Source of the DNA: Treponema sp.
GTDB taxonomy: Bacteria > Spirochaetota > Spirochaetia > Treponematales > Treponemataceae
DNA: 18,355 nt
Direction: 5' to 3'
NCBI GenBank assembly: GCA_017963165.1
Contig: JAGCTZ010000191.1
Location: 1 to 18,355 of the forward strand
Shown here: positions 6,871 through 15,076 of the stretch, one piece after another
Numbering within the stretch: the first letter of the stretch is position 1
Layout of the letters: each line of letters opens with the position of its first letter
Notes under the pieces: generated by a model
Databases searched by the model: none
The model's input: the letters and a program-made list of their open reading frames with translations, nothing else
Told to the model about the DNA's origin: nothing
Translations under genes and position numbers: made by a program

Positions 6871-7539
6871 TTGAGTTTCAGCCTTGAATATCTTTCAAAA
6901 TGCCTTTTGAGCGGAATTAAATATATACACGTAACGCTTGAACTTTCGGTTGTTACAATCAGCATAGGACTTGTACTCGGTCTTTTAATTGCAATTCTCC
7001 GGATTTTTAAGGTTCCTGTCGTTCACAAAATCTTAGGTGTCTTTGTTTCGGTTTATGCAGGAATTCCTGTTATGGTCAGCATGCTGATTTACAATCTTAT
7101 CTATCTGCTTTTCTGTAAGCCTGTTCCAAACGGAGCTTTTATTGTTGCTTGCTTTACGCTGACTTTAGGTCATACTGTTACTTATTCGGAATCAATCAGA
7201 GGTGCTTTTCTTTCTGTACCAAAAGGGCAGTACGAAGCAAGCTATGCCTGCGGTCTTTCAATCCCAAAGGCTCTGCAGAGAATCATCATACCGCAGGTAA
7301 TTCCTATTGCGCTTCCGAGCCTTACAAACAACATCATCGGTTCTGTAAAGAATACTTCAATTGTGCTGGTGCTTGGTATCGTTGATATTCTGAACGGCTC
7401 TATCATTCCCTGCGCAGAAACCTACAGCTTTGTAGAAGGTTATGTTGCCGCTGCAATCATTTACTGGATTTTGTCAGCAACAGTAGAATTTCTTCTGCAC
7501 CGCTTTAATCATCTTTTTATGAAAGGGGAAAGAATATGA
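6871..7539 (+). CDS. Amino-acid ABC transporter permease 2
   Basis: A 222-residue paralogue of the preceding permease. Its EAA loop begins [20 protein letters not shown] and continues [10 protein letters not shown]. It starts with TTG at 6871, supported by GGAGG at 6858-6862 eight bases upstream and by the 5-base gap to the previous stop. The stop overlaps the ATPase start in an ATGA, so translation is coupled. Expected to pair with permease 1 in the inner membrane. Confidence 0.9.
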   Translation: MSFSLEYLSKCLLSGIKYIHVTLELSVVTISIGLVLGLLIAILRIFKVPVVHKILGVFVSVYAGIPVMVSMLIYNLIYLLFCKPVPNGAFIVACFTLTLGHTVTYSESIRGAFLSVPKGQYEASYACGLSIPKALQRIIIPQVIPIALPSLTNNIIGSVKNTSIVLVLGIVDILNGSIIPCAETYSFVEGYVAAAIIYWILSATVEFLLHRFNHLFMKGERI

Positions 7540-8288
7540 TAAAAATAGAACACGCAAAAAAATCATTTGGAAAACTGGAAGTATTACACGACGTTTCGCT
7601 TACTGTAAACGATGGAGAGGTTGTCGTAATTTTAGGACCTTCCGGCTCAGGAAAAACAACACTCCTTAGACTTATAAATTTTCTTGAAAAGGCTGATGCA
7701 GGAACGCTTACAATCGGGGATAAAACAACAGATTTAAAAACTGCCCATAAAAAAGACATTCTGGAATTTCGCCGCAGAACTTCAATGGTATTTCAGAACT
7801 ACAATCTTTTTGCGAACAAGACTGCCCTGGAAAATATTATGGAAGGTTTGATTTCAGCACACAACATTCCAAAAGACAAAGCCCGCGAAATTGCGCTTGC
7901 AGAATTAAAGAAGGTTGGACTTTCAGATAAAGCAGACTGCTATCCTTCTGAGCTTTCGGGCGGTCAGCAGCAGCGGATCGGAATTGCGAGAGCAGTTGCC
8001 CTTAGTTCAGATGTAATTCTTTTTGATGAACCGACCTCTGCGCTAGACCCTGAACTTGTGGGTGAAACACTTCAGCTGATTAAACAGGTTGCACGGGAAG
8101 GTCATACAATGATTGTCGTTACTCATGAAATGAGTTTTGCGGAGGAAGTCGCAGACAAGGTTGTTTTTATGGACGGCGGATATGTAGTTGAAGAAGGAAA
8201 TCCAAAAGAAATCTTCAGCCATCCGAAAGAAGAACGCACAAAGAAATTCCTTAAGCGTATTCTTCCGCAGGATATGTACTACATCTAA
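7536..8288 (+). CDS. Amino-acid ABC transporter ATP-binding protein
   Basis: A 250-residue polar amino-acid type ATPase, similar in length to GlnQ or TcyN. Walker A is GPSGSGKTT (34-42), the Q-loop reads VFQNYNLF, the ABC signature is LSGGQQQR (140-147), Walker B ends at DEP (164-166, catalytic E165), followed by SALD, and the switch histidine lies in [11 protein letters not shown]. All catalytic parts are intact. Its ATG overlaps the permease stop by 4 bases, and the MATE gene begins one base after its own stop. It powers the two permeases just upstream. Confidence 0.93.
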   Translation: MIKIEHAKKSFGKLEVLHDVSLTVNDGEVVVILGPSGSGKTTLLRLINFLEKADAGTLTIGDKTTDLKTAHKKDILEFRRRTSMVFQNYNLFANKTALENIMEGLISAHNIPKDKAREIALAELKKVGLSDKADCYPSELSGGQQQRIGIARAVALSSDVILFDEPTSALDPELVGETLQLIKQVAREGHTMIVVTHEMSFAEEVADKVVFMDGGYVVEEGNPKEIFSHPKEERTKKFLKRILPQDMYYI

Positions 8289-8289
8289 A

Positions 8290-9621
8290 ATGACAACAGA
8301 CATGACTCAGGGGAAAACAGTTCCTCTTCTTCTGAAATTTGCCGCGCCTCTGCTGCTGGGAAATCTCTTTCAGCAGTTTTATAATACCTTCGACACTTTT
8401 ATCGTAGGACGGGTTCTCGGAAGCGAAGCGCTAGCGGCAATCGGGGCGACATCTCATCTTGTATTCACCGTAATCAATTTTTTTAACGGACTTTCTACGG
8501 GAGCACAGGTTGTCATCTCCCAGTTTTTTGGAGCTAGAAAATACGACAGCCTCAAAAGGGCTATCGGCACAACAATTTTTGCAGCGTTTATTTTCAGTGT
8601 CTTTGCAACTGCCGTTCAGTTTATTCTCTCGCCTTCTATTTTAAGGCTGATTTCAACACCTCCGCAGGTTCTGAAACAGGCAAATGACTACCTTAGAATT
8701 TACTTTATAGGAACTGCAGCCCTTATTATTTATAATATGGGCTCTGGAATTTTACGCGCTCTCGGCGACTCAACCCGCGCACTTATTTTTCTGATTATTT
8801 CTTCCGTTGCAAATATTCTGCTTGATATTGTCTTCGTTGTATTCATGCACAAAGGAATTGAAGGAGCTGCGCTCGCAACAGTAATCAGTGAAGTCTTAAG
8901 CGCCGTTCTTGTGCTTCATTCTCTCTGTTCGCTTGAACTTCAGTTCCGTCTTGAACTTCATCATCCTAAAATTGATTTTATTATCCTTAAGAAGATTCTG
9001 CGCATAGGGCTTCCGGGTGCAATTTCTTCCAGTATTACAGCCCTATCAAATACCTTCATGCAGAAATATGTAAATTATTTTGGAGCTGCCTGTATGGCAG
9101 GCTGGGCAATTTTTTCCAAGTTTGATCAGATTGCAATTTTACCGATGTACAGCCTTGCATACGGAGCCACAACCTTTGTGGCACAGAATTACGGCGCAAA
9201 GAAACCGGACAGAATCCGCGACGGAATCAAAAAATCTTCTTTACTGAACTTTGCCGTTATGGCCGTAACCAGTGCAGCAATCGTACTGCCAGCCCGCTTC
9301 TGGTCAAAGTTTTTTTCAGATGATTCTGAAGTGATTTTATATGCAGTCCGTTTTATCCGGCTTACGGCACCTTTCTATATTTTATGCGGCTATTCAATGC
9401 TTTTATCAAATGTCATAAGGGGCTTTGGAATTGTATTTGTTCCGACACTAATCACGCTGGCAGGTTTTGTCGTTTTGCGTCAAGTTTTACTTTTTATTAT
9501 TTCCCGCACGGTAAATACATTTACATTAATTGCACTTGTCTATCCGATTGTCTGGCCGGTCATCATAGTAATTTATCTGATATATATGAACATTAAAAAA
9601 GAAATCTTGAGCTATTACTAA
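8290..9621 (+). CDS. MATE family multidrug/metabolite efflux protein
   Basis: A 443-residue polytopic membrane protein with the MATE layout of two six-helix halves. The opening MTQGKTVPLLLKFAAPLLLG, followed by NLFQQFYNTFDTFIVGR, is diagnostic of the NorM/DinF/MepA superfamily. The repeat-half signature recurs after residue 235 (RIGLPGAISSSITALSNTF). The start is the ATG at 8290, one base after the ATPase stop; an upstream in-frame ATG at 8188 lies inside the ATPase gene and adds a charged tail unlike the family. These proteins exchange Na+ or H+ for an organic substrate. Co-transcription with an amino-acid importer suggests it may export a by-product or excess of the imported compound, but drug efflux cannot be excluded. 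Confidence 0.9.
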   Translation: MTTDMTQGKTVPLLLKFAAPLLLGNLFQQFYNTFDTFIVGRVLGSEALAAIGATSHLVFTVINFFNGLSTGAQVVISQFFGARKYDSLKRAIGTTIFAAFIFSVFATAVQFILSPSILRLISTPPQVLKQANDYLRIYFIGTAALIIYNMGSGILRALGDSTRALIFLIISSVANILLDIVFVVFMHKGIEGAALATVISEVLSAVLVLHSLCSLELQFRLELHHPKIDFIILKKILRIGLPGAISSSITALSNTFMQKYVNYFGAACMAGWAIFSKFDQIAILPMYSLAYGATTFVAQNYGAKKPDRIRDGIKKSSLLNFAVMAVTSAAIVLPARFWSKFFSDDSEVILYAVRFIRLTAPFYILCGYSMLLSNVIRGFGIVFVPTLITLAGFVVLRQVLLFIISRTVNTFTLIALVYPIVWPVIIVIYLIYMNIKKEILSYY

Positions 9622-9671
9622 TATATTTTTCTGATAATTCCTATCAAAAAAATATATACATATCAATTTTC

Positions 9672-9704
9672 TATTACTTATATAAAAAAAATATATTTCT
9701 CACG
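9672..9704 (+). promoter_or_regulatory. Distal AT-rich element of the dehydrogenase/aminotransferase operon promoter
   Basis: This stretch matches the distal element at 5228 at about two thirds of positions. It starts exactly 48 bases before the proximal TATAAC and ends in TTTCTCACG, which contains the candidate -35 box TTCTCA (9697-9702). It is very AT-rich, which limits the weight of the match alone. Confidence 0.4.
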
Positions 9705-9719
9705 ATTTTGTAATTCCTA

Positions 9720-9746
9720 TATAACATAGTAAGCCAGTAGGTAATC
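9720..9746 (+). promoter_or_regulatory. LysR-type operator, site B, overlapping the -10 of the 9823-14865 operon
   Basis: TATAACATA-N9-TAGGTAATC is identical to site A in both half-sites, with a central T-N11-A. TTCTCA (9697-9702) lies 17 bases upstream of TATAAC. Sequence identity with site A continues into the flanks (CACGATTT before, CAAA after), so the whole promoter core is conserved. Confidence 0.65.
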
Positions 9747-9750
9747 AAAA

Positions 9751-9822
9751 ATGCTTTTAATCAAAACTGAATCATTGGATTCAGTAAAAAAACATGAGGC
9801 GCTGCCTCAAAGGAGTAACTAA
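9751..9822 (+). CDS. Possible 23-residue leader peptide abutting the binding-protein gene
   Basis: An ATG at 9751 opens 23 codons (MLLIKTESLDSV, then KKHEALPQRSN) ending at TAA 9820-9822, directly before the next ATG at 9823. The AGGT inside the operator lies about 9 bases upstream and could act as a weak ribosome site. Two hairpins lie inside it (9766-9785 and 9795-9809). The peptide has no run of Cys or Met codons that would suggest classic attenuation. It may couple translation to the downstream gene or be chance. Confidence 0.25.
   Translation: MLLIKTESLDSVKKHEALPQRSN
9766..9785 (+). other. Perfect leader hairpin
   Basis: ACTGAATC (9766-9773) pairs with GATTCAGT (9778-9785) around an ATTG loop, followed by seven A. 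It is not a terminator on this strand because no T-run follows. It lies between the operator and the ribosome site of the 9823 operon. Confidence 0.5.
9795..9809 (+). other. GC-rich hairpin next to the ribosome binding site
   Basis: TGAGGC-GCT-GCCTCA is a 6-bp stem with a 3-base loop that ends at the first bases of the AAGGAG ribosome site (9809-9815) of the gene at 9823. It could modulate access of ribosomes or protect the messenger end. Confidence 0.45.
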
Positions 9823-10926
9823 ATGAAAAAATTTGTAAACATTATTGGCGTTGTAAGTATGATGGTAAGCTCTCTCATGTGTCTCAATTGCGCAAAAAAG
9901 AAAGTTTCAGATTCAAATTCTTACAAACTGACACAGGGAAAGCAGGCTACAAGTGCTTTTATAAGTCCTCTAGTTCAGATAGCTGATGAACAGGGTTTTT
10001 TAGCAGAATACAATCTGAAAGTTGAAACTCAGATAGTTGACCGTTCAGGAGCTTTTGAAGCAGTTGCAGCCGGTAAACTTGATTTTCTTACATTCGAACT
10101 TGTACCGCATTTAAGCTATGGTGCACAGGGAGCTGATGAAATTCTATTCGGCGGAACATTAACTGGCGGAATGGCAGTTATGGCAAATAAGAACGTAGCT
10201 GATGAAGTTCGTGATATTAAAAACTGGAAAGGCAAGACAATCGGTGTAAAGCTTCTTTCAACTTCTGAATTGGTTTCAAAATATGTTCTTCGTGAAGAAT
10301 ACGGTTTTAAGATTGATGATGAAGTTAAATATAAGTTCTATGACAGCAACGAGCCTTTGATTGCCGCAGTTTCAAAAGGCGCAGTTGATATTGCATTTGT
10401 CAGCGCCTCATATGTTGAAAGTGCCGAGTCTCAGGGTGTTGTATATCTGTTCCCTGAAGTTGACCTGCAGAAAGATTATGTATGCTGCCGGCAGGTTGCA
10501 AACGGTACTGCATTCAAAAACAATCAGGAAGCATTTAAGCGCCTGTTGAAAGGAGAAATCCGCGCATACAAAATCTATATCGAAGATGAAAACCTTACAG
10601 TGGCTTCAATTACAAGAGCAACACATCAGGATGAAGATTATGTAAGAAGAACATATTACAGTCCTGAAACAAGTCAGGGTGCAAGATATAATCCTGATCC
10701 AAATTTCAACGGCGTTCTTGGAGATTATCAGATTCTTCTTGACTGGGATTATGTTCCTAAGGGACTGGAACTTCACAACTTCTATAATATTTCACTGTAT
10801 GCAGATGCCCTTAAAGAAGTAATTGCCGAATTCCCGGATGAACAGTTCTACAAAGATATGTGGAACTACTTCATTGAAAATAACAATCAGTATCCGGATT
10901 TCGACAAGACATACAAAGCTATTTGA
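9823..10926 (+). CDS. ABC transporter substrate-binding lipoprotein, sulfonate/nitrate/taurine type (SsuA/NrtA/TauA-like)
   Basis: A 367-residue exported protein. The N-terminus has a lysine pair, a hydrophobic stretch and SSLMCLNCAKKK, a relaxed spirochaete-style lipobox; the acylated Cys is uncertain between the two candidates. The mature part has the pattern of the NMT1/SsuA superfamily: GKQATSAFISPLVQIADEQG, then an AVAAGKLDFLTFE loop near residue 85 and GKTIGVKLLSTSELVSKYVL in the second lobe. Ligands in this superfamily are small anions such as sulfonates, nitrate or thiamine precursors. The ATG at 9823 follows AAGGAG. The gene leads a coupled operon with a dehydrogenase, an aminotransferase, an ATPase and a permease, so its ligand is probably converted by those enzymes, for example a 2-hydroxy or 2-oxo acid. 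Ligand identity is inference. Confidence 0.85.
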   Translation: MKKFVNIIGVVSMMVSSLMCLNCAKKKVSDSNSYKLTQGKQATSAFISPLVQIADEQGFLAEYNLKVETQIVDRSGAFEAVAAGKLDFLTFELVPHLSYGAQGADEILFGGTLTGGMAVMANKNVADEVRDIKNWKGKTIGVKLLSTSELVSKYVLREEYGFKIDDEVKYKFYDSNEPLIAAVSKGAVDIAFVSASYVESAESQGVVYLFPEVDLQKDYVCCRQVANGTAFKNNQEAFKRLLKGEIRAYKIYIEDENLTVASITRATHQDEDYVRRTYYSPETSQGARYNPDPNFNGVLGDYQILLDWDYVPKGLELHNFYNISLYADALKEVIAEFPDEQFYKDMWNYFIENNNQYPDFDKTYKAI

Positions 10927-10947
10927 TTGAATAACAAGGAGACTTTT

Positions 10948-12030
10948 ATGATAACTGTCAAAACACCTCAGACATATATAAATGAAGCAGGAAGTATATC
11001 TAAGTCAGGAAACTACATATTACAGATTGGAAAAAATCCGCTGATTATTGCCGGAGAAAAAGCTAAACAGGCTGTCGGAAATAAATTCTTTACTTCATTG
11101 AAAAATTATGGAGTTGCAGAAAATCATGTCGAGGTCTTTTCCGGTTATCCGTCTCAGCGTCAATTCGATGCGTATGCTGAAAAAGCTCGTGCACAAAAAT
11201 CAGATTTCATTATAGGCATTGGCGGCGGAAGGGTTCTTGATACAGCAAAAGCAACTGCTGATATACTTAATCTTCCGGTTGTTACAGTACCTACAGTTGC
11301 CGCAACTTGTGCTGCATGGGCTGCAATTTCAATTCAATACGATGACGAAGGCGGATATGTTCAGACTCGCCTGAACAAAAACTCTGCAAAGCTTGTGATT
11401 GCAGATCCAGAGGTTATTTTTACAGCCCCAAAACGTTATCTGTTTTCAGGTGTTGTAGATACTTTTGCAAAATTCTATGAAATCCGGCCGACGACAGAAT
11501 TTTTCCCGGATGATATTCCTTCGCAAATTGCCCTTAAAGCTTCAGAAATAGCGTTTGATAATCTGGAGCACGATACATTCACAGCCATTTCCGAAGCTGA
11601 AAAAGGAACTTTTGGAAAAGCAGCGAAGAACGTAATTGATGCGATTATTTATCTTGCAGGTTTTGCCGGAAGCTTTAAGGGTGATCACGGACACTATAGT
11701 TTTGCGCATCCGTTCTACCACACATCAACCCGGCTTCATCATACAAATATAAAGTTGCATGGAGAAAAAGTTGCGTTCGGTATTGTAACACAGCTTATCC
11801 TCGAAGGAAAAACTGATAATCAGGTTCTTGAAGCTATCAAGATTTTTTCAAAATTCGACAATGCATGGACTCTGAAAGATTTTGCGTTGACTTCAGACAG
11901 TGATCTTGATTTTCTTAAAAAAGAAATTCCATCAATTTTTACGTATGTACCTTACAAAGATGCAGAAACAATTAAAGCATCACTAAAAAAAGCAGATGAA
12001 CTTGCCGGAAAGTTCAAGGGGGGAAAATGA
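10948..12030 (+). CDS. Iron-containing alcohol dehydrogenase/GldA-type oxidoreductase, possible 2-hydroxyacid dehydrogenase
   Basis: A 360-residue member of the glycerol dehydrogenase branch of the metal-dependent alcohol dehydrogenases. The NAD-binding motif is GGGRVLDTAKA (92-102). D171 (GVVDTFAKFYE), H254 (SFAHPFYH) and H271 (KLHGEKVAFG) match the metal ligands of Bacillus GldA (D173, H256, H274) in spacing. E. coli YbdH/HcxA, from a related branch, acts on 2-oxo and 2-hydroxy acids and lies beside the YbdL methionine aminotransferase. Here too an aminotransferase follows directly, overlapping by ATGA. I infer oxidation of an imported 2-hydroxy acid to a 2-oxo acid, or the reverse. The ATG at 10948 has AAGGAG at 10936-10941; an in-frame TTG at 10927 is less likely. 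Glycerol itself as substrate does not fit the neighbours. Confidence 0.82.
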   Translation: MITVKTPQTYINEAGSISKSGNYILQIGKNPLIIAGEKAKQAVGNKFFTSLKNYGVAENHVEVFSGYPSQRQFDAYAEKARAQKSDFIIGIGGGRVLDTAKATADILNLPVVTVPTVAATCAAWAAISIQYDDEGGYVQTRLNKNSAKLVIADPEVIFTAPKRYLFSGVVDTFAKFYEIRPTTEFFPDDIPSQIALKASEIAFDNLEHDTFTAISEAEKGTFGKAAKNVIDAIIYLAGFAGSFKGDHGHYSFAHPFYHTSTRLHHTNIKLHGEKVAFGIVTQLILEGKTDNQVLEAIKIFSKFDNAWTLKDFALTSDSDLDFLKKEIPSIFTYVPYKDAETIKASLKKADELAGKFKGGK

Positions 12031-13115
12031 GCGTAAAACCAAGAGCCGTTCTTGAAAAACTTCCTCCTTACAGAGCTGCAAGAAGTGTTTCTGCTCTTAA
12101 AAGGGAATATGGTCTTTCAGAAATCACGAAGCTGGCTGCAAACGAAAATACACTTGGTTTTTCTCCAAAAGTTTTTGAGGCACTAAAAAATCTGTCGTCA
12201 CAGTACCCTGACGGTTCTGCCTACGATTTACGGAAACGTCTTTCTGAAAAACTTGGAGTTGACATCGGTCAGATTGTATTGGGTAACGGTTCATTTGAAT
12301 TGATTTACCTTACAGCAATCGCTTATCTGGAACCAGGTGACGAAACCATAGGCGCTGTACCAAGTTTCGGCTGGTATAAATCAGTTACAGATATTCTCGG
12401 CGGCAAATTCATAGGAGTACCTGTAAAAGAATTCCATGTAGATCTGAATTCAATCGAAGTGGCAGTTACCAAGAAGACAAAAATCATTTGGCTTTGTAAT
12501 CCGAATAACCCGACAGGAACAGTATTTACACAAGATGAACTGGAAAACTTTCTCTCAAAAATCCGTAGTGACATACTTGTTGTACTCGATGAAGCTTACG
12601 TTGATTTTGTCAGCGAAAAAGATTTTCCTGATTCAATCTCTTTGCTCAAAAAGTATGACAATATTGCGGTTTTCAGGACATTTTCGAAGCTTGAAGGTCT
12701 TGCATCTTTTCGTGTTGGTTATGCTATTTCAAATTCAGATTTTGTAAACATACTGAACAGAATCAGAATTCCATCAAATGTGAGCGCTCCTGCCCAACTT
12801 GCAGCATTAGCTTCACTTGATGATGACAACTTCAAAAATAAAACACTGACAAACGCAAAAGAACAAAAAGAGTTTCTTTACAAGGAATTCAAGCGGCTTG
12901 GCTTCTTTTATGTTCCGTCGAATACAAATTTTGTTTTTTTCGATATTGGCCGGTCTTCGGGTCCTGTTGTAGAAAAAATTCTAAAAAAAGGATACCTGGT
13001 TCGGGGTGGTGCAGAATACGGTTTTGATACAATGATCAGACTTACAATCGGCACAGCGGAAGAAAATTCCAGATTTATTTCCATTCTAGAAGAAGTAACA
13101 GGAGAAAAAAATTGA
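12027..13115 (+). CDS. Class I/II PLP aminotransferase, HisC-like
   Basis: A 362-residue fold type I aminotransferase of the histidinol-phosphate aminotransferase type. Visible motifs are [13 protein letters not shown] near residue 36, NPNNPTGT around 158-165, DEAYVDF near 190, the PLP lysine K221 in [16 protein letters not shown], and the substrate carboxylate arginine in [12 protein letters not shown] near the C-terminus. HisC-like proteins are often promiscuous (histidinol phosphate, aromatic acids, methionine). The lack of other his genes and the dehydrogenase upstream (4-base ATGA overlap) and ABC ATPase downstream (4-base overlap) argue for a dedicated job: amination of the 2-oxo acid made by the dehydrogenase. 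Methionine or another sulfur amino acid is an attractive product but is not shown by the sequence. Confidence 0.85.
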   Translation: MSVKPRAVLEKLPPYRAARSVSALKREYGLSEITKLAANENTLGFSPKVFEALKNLSSQYPDGSAYDLRKRLSEKLGVDIGQIVLGNGSFELIYLTAIAYLEPGDETIGAVPSFGWYKSVTDILGGKFIGVPVKEFHVDLNSIEVAVTKKTKIIWLCNPNNPTGTVFTQDELENFLSKIRSDILVVLDEAYVDFVSEKDFPDSISLLKKYDNIAVFRTFSKLEGLASFRVGYAISNSDFVNILNRIRIPSNVSAPAQLAALASLDDDNFKNKTLTNAKEQKEFLYKEFKRLGFFYVPSNTNFVFFDIGRSSGPVVEKILKKGYLVRGGAEYGFDTMIRLTIGTAEENSRFISILEEVTGEKN

Positions 13116-13927
13116 GTGACAGCATAATCGAAATAAGAAACCTCAACATGACATATGAAAATGATGAGACTTCATATACTGCCCTAAAAGATATAAATCT
13201 TTCTATTAATGAAGGAGAGTTTATCTGTATAGTCGGCTCCTCTGGATGTGGAAAATCAACACTTCTTGGTGTACTCGAAGGCTTGAACAAACCGTCTCAA
13301 GGAGAAGTATATATTAACGGAGAAACGGTAACAGGTCCCGGCACCGAACGGGCGGTAGTTTTCCAGAACTATTCACTTTTTCCATGGATGAGTGCAAAAC
13401 AGAATATAGCATTTGCCGTTTATGAGACAAATAAAAAAACACAGAAAATCAGTAAAAAAGAATCTCTTGAAATAGCACAGGAATTTCTGGAAAAGGTTGA
13501 TCTTAAAGGTTTTGAGGAAAAACTTCCGGGAAGTCTTTCCGGTGGTATGCAGCAGCGCGTTGCAATTGCCCGGGCTTTAGCCTGCAATCCAAAAATTCTT
13601 TTGATGGACGAACCATTCGGTGCTCTTGATGCAAAAATCCGTGAAAATCTTCAGGAACTTCTTGTAAAGCTTTGGCGCGATGAAAAAAAGAAAAAGACAG
13701 TTATTTTCGTTACGCACGATTTAAGCGAAGCTATTTATCTTGCAGACAGAATTGTCTTTATGGTTCCAAAAGAAATTCACGAAGTGCTTGATGTAAAGAT
13801 TCCCCGCCCGCGGGTTCGTAAAGATGTATATATGTGCAAAGAGTACGGTGAAATAAATGAAAAATTAAAGAACCTGTTCTATGACGGGGAACACGATGTT
13901 GTACAACCGGGAGGTGAAGCTATATGA
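13112..13927 (+). CDS. ABC transporter ATP-binding protein, sulfonate/nitrate/taurine type (SsuB/TauB/NrtD-like)
   Basis: A 271-residue ATPase with Walker [10 protein letters not shown] (42-50), Q-loop [13 protein letters not shown], signature LSGGMQQR, Walker [13 protein letters not shown] and the switch histidine in VTHDLSEA. The FPWM and MDEPFGALD forms are typical of the SsuB/TauB/NrtD branch and not of the amino-acid ATPase at 7536. It begins with TTG at 13112, overlapping the aminotransferase stop by 4 bases, with GGAG at 13101-13104. The stop overlaps the permease start in ATGA. It energises the permease that follows and serves the binding protein at 9823. Confidence 0.92.
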   Translation: MSDSIIEIRNLNMTYENDETSYTALKDINLSINEGEFICIVGSSGCGKSTLLGVLEGLNKPSQGEVYINGETVTGPGTERAVVFQNYSLFPWMSAKQNIAFAVYETNKKTQKISKKESLEIAQEFLEKVDLKGFEEKLPGSLSGGMQQRVAIARALACNPKILLMDEPFGALDAKIRENLQELLVKLWRDEKKKKTVIFVTHDLSEAIYLADRIVFMVPKEIHEVLDVKIPRPRVRKDVYMCKEYGEINEKLKNLFYDGEHDVVQPGGEAI

Positions 13928-14865
13928 GCAAAAAAAGAAACTGTTTATTTAATCTGTTTTTTAATACTGCAAATCTATTTTTTTTGCTTACATTTGCATG
14001 TTTTTTATTGCCGAGTAAATATGCAGCTGAAATGAGAATCGGATTAAAAAGTCCTTATGCATTTGCATTTGTTCTCTGTGCTGCCGAACTATTCTTTTTA
14101 TTTCAGTTTCGCAATGAAAAAAAATGGAAGGCTGCCAAGGATATTACTGCAGTTGTATTTATAGTCTTTTTTGTCTGGGAACTGTTTGTTTCCCGTCTGA
14201 ACGTATTTCCGTTTGTATTTGTTCCTGCACTTGAAAATGTTTTTTATGTATTCATTCAGGATTGGAGAATGATTGCACAAGGATTTTTAAGTTCTATGTA
14301 CCTTCTGATTGTCGGAATGACAAGTGCAATTGTAAGTGCTGTAATACTCGGTACACTGGTAGGTTGGAATCAAAGACTCACAAAAGCTGTGTATCCTATT
14401 GCAAAAGCAGTTTCTACCGTTCCGCCATTAATCTACACTCCATACGTAGTTTTAATTATGCCGACATTCCGAATGGCATCAATTTTCGTAATATTTCTCA
14501 CGAACTTCTGGAGTACATTCATGGGCTCTATAAACAACACAGCTTTTGTTGAAGAAAGAATTGTAAATTCTGCAAAAGTCCTGAATCTTTCAACACCTGT
14601 AATTCTGTTCAAGATAATTATTCCATATAATCTTCCGCGAATCATTAACGGTCTGCCGATTCATCTTGCTTCTGCATTGATGACACTTACAGCAGCAGAA
14701 ATGCTCGGAGCAGAATCTGGAATGGGCTTTTATGTACGCATGTCTTTGAACTTTGCAAACTACACAAAAGCAATAGCTGGTATTTTCTTTATAGGATTTG
14801 TCGTAACAGGATTGAACGGACTTATAAACATTGCAAAGAAGCGTCTGATAAAATGGAATTATTAA
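13924..14865 (+). CDS. ABC transporter permease, sulfonate/nitrate type (SsuC/TauC-like) with an N-terminal extension
   Basis: A 313-residue inner-membrane protein. The core permease domain starts near residue 120 with [20 protein letters not shown]. The EAA loop is [20 protein letters not shown], followed by [15 protein letters not shown], and the closing [19 protein letters not shown] is typical of SsuC/TauC. The first 110 residues carry about three extra helices (near 10-28, 40-60, 72-90), and the core is preceded by a [14 protein letters not shown] segment. Such an extension is also present in the permease at 17564. Last gene of the coupled operon; no clear terminator follows in 14866-15019. 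Confidence 0.88.
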   Translation: MSKKRNCLFNLFFNTANLFFLLTFACFLLPSKYAAEMRIGLKSPYAFAFVLCAAELFFLFQFRNEKKWKAAKDITAVVFIVFFVWELFVSRLNVFPFVFVPALENVFYVFIQDWRMIAQGFLSSMYLLIVGMTSAIVSAVILGTLVGWNQRLTKAVYPIAKAVSTVPPLIYTPYVVLIMPTFRMASIFVIFLTNFWSTFMGSINNTAFVEERIVNSAKVLNLSTPVILFKIIIPYNLPRIINGLPIHLASALMTLTAAEMLGAESGMGFYVRMSLNFANYTKAIAGIFFIGFVVTGLNGLINIAKKRLIKWNY

Positions 14866-15019
14866 AATTTCAAAATAAGCAGACAGGATTTTTTCTTCAA
14901 CAAAAATTTTAAAACAAATCTTAACTGTGAGGTATTGAAAAATAGGTGTTGAATTAGCAGGAAAGGTTGGGATTCGTTAATCGGGTCTTCACACAATCTT
15001 GACAAAAAATAAATTGATA

Positions 15020-15060
15020 AGTAGTGTATAACCTATACCAATACTAGGTTATACACTACT
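15020..15060 (+). promoter_or_regulatory. Perfect palindromic LysR operator (site C) in front of the lysR gene
   Basis: The arms AGTAGTGTATAACCTA (15020-15035) and TAGGTTATACACTACT (15045-15060) are perfect reverse complements of 16 bp around a 9-base spacer. The core TATAACCTA-N9-TAGGTTATA (15027-15053) is the symmetric version of sites A, B and D, and a T-N11-A box runs from T15034 to A15046. The ribosome site AAGGAGG (15066-15072) follows within 6 bases. TTGACA at 14999-15004 may be the -35; it is 22 bases from TATAAC, so the -10 is unclear. Autoregulation by the encoded LysR protein is the natural reading. Confidence 0.8.
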
Positions 15061-15076
15061 GTCCAAAGGAGGCTTT

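Noticed and set aside
8188..8289. Earlier start for the MATE protein
   Set aside because: It lies inside the ATPase gene and adds 34 basic residues not typical of MATE proteins; the ATG at 8290 gives the normal N-terminus.
9621..9656. AT-only hairpin after the MATE gene as a terminator
   Set aside because: The stem is almost all A-T with only two G-C pairs and an internal mismatch; it may slow polymerase but I cannot call it a terminator.
14929..14951. GAGGTATTG and TAGGTGTTG, repeats resembling the right half of operator D
   Set aside because: No matching left half at the 9-base spacing, and the repeat is short enough to be chance.
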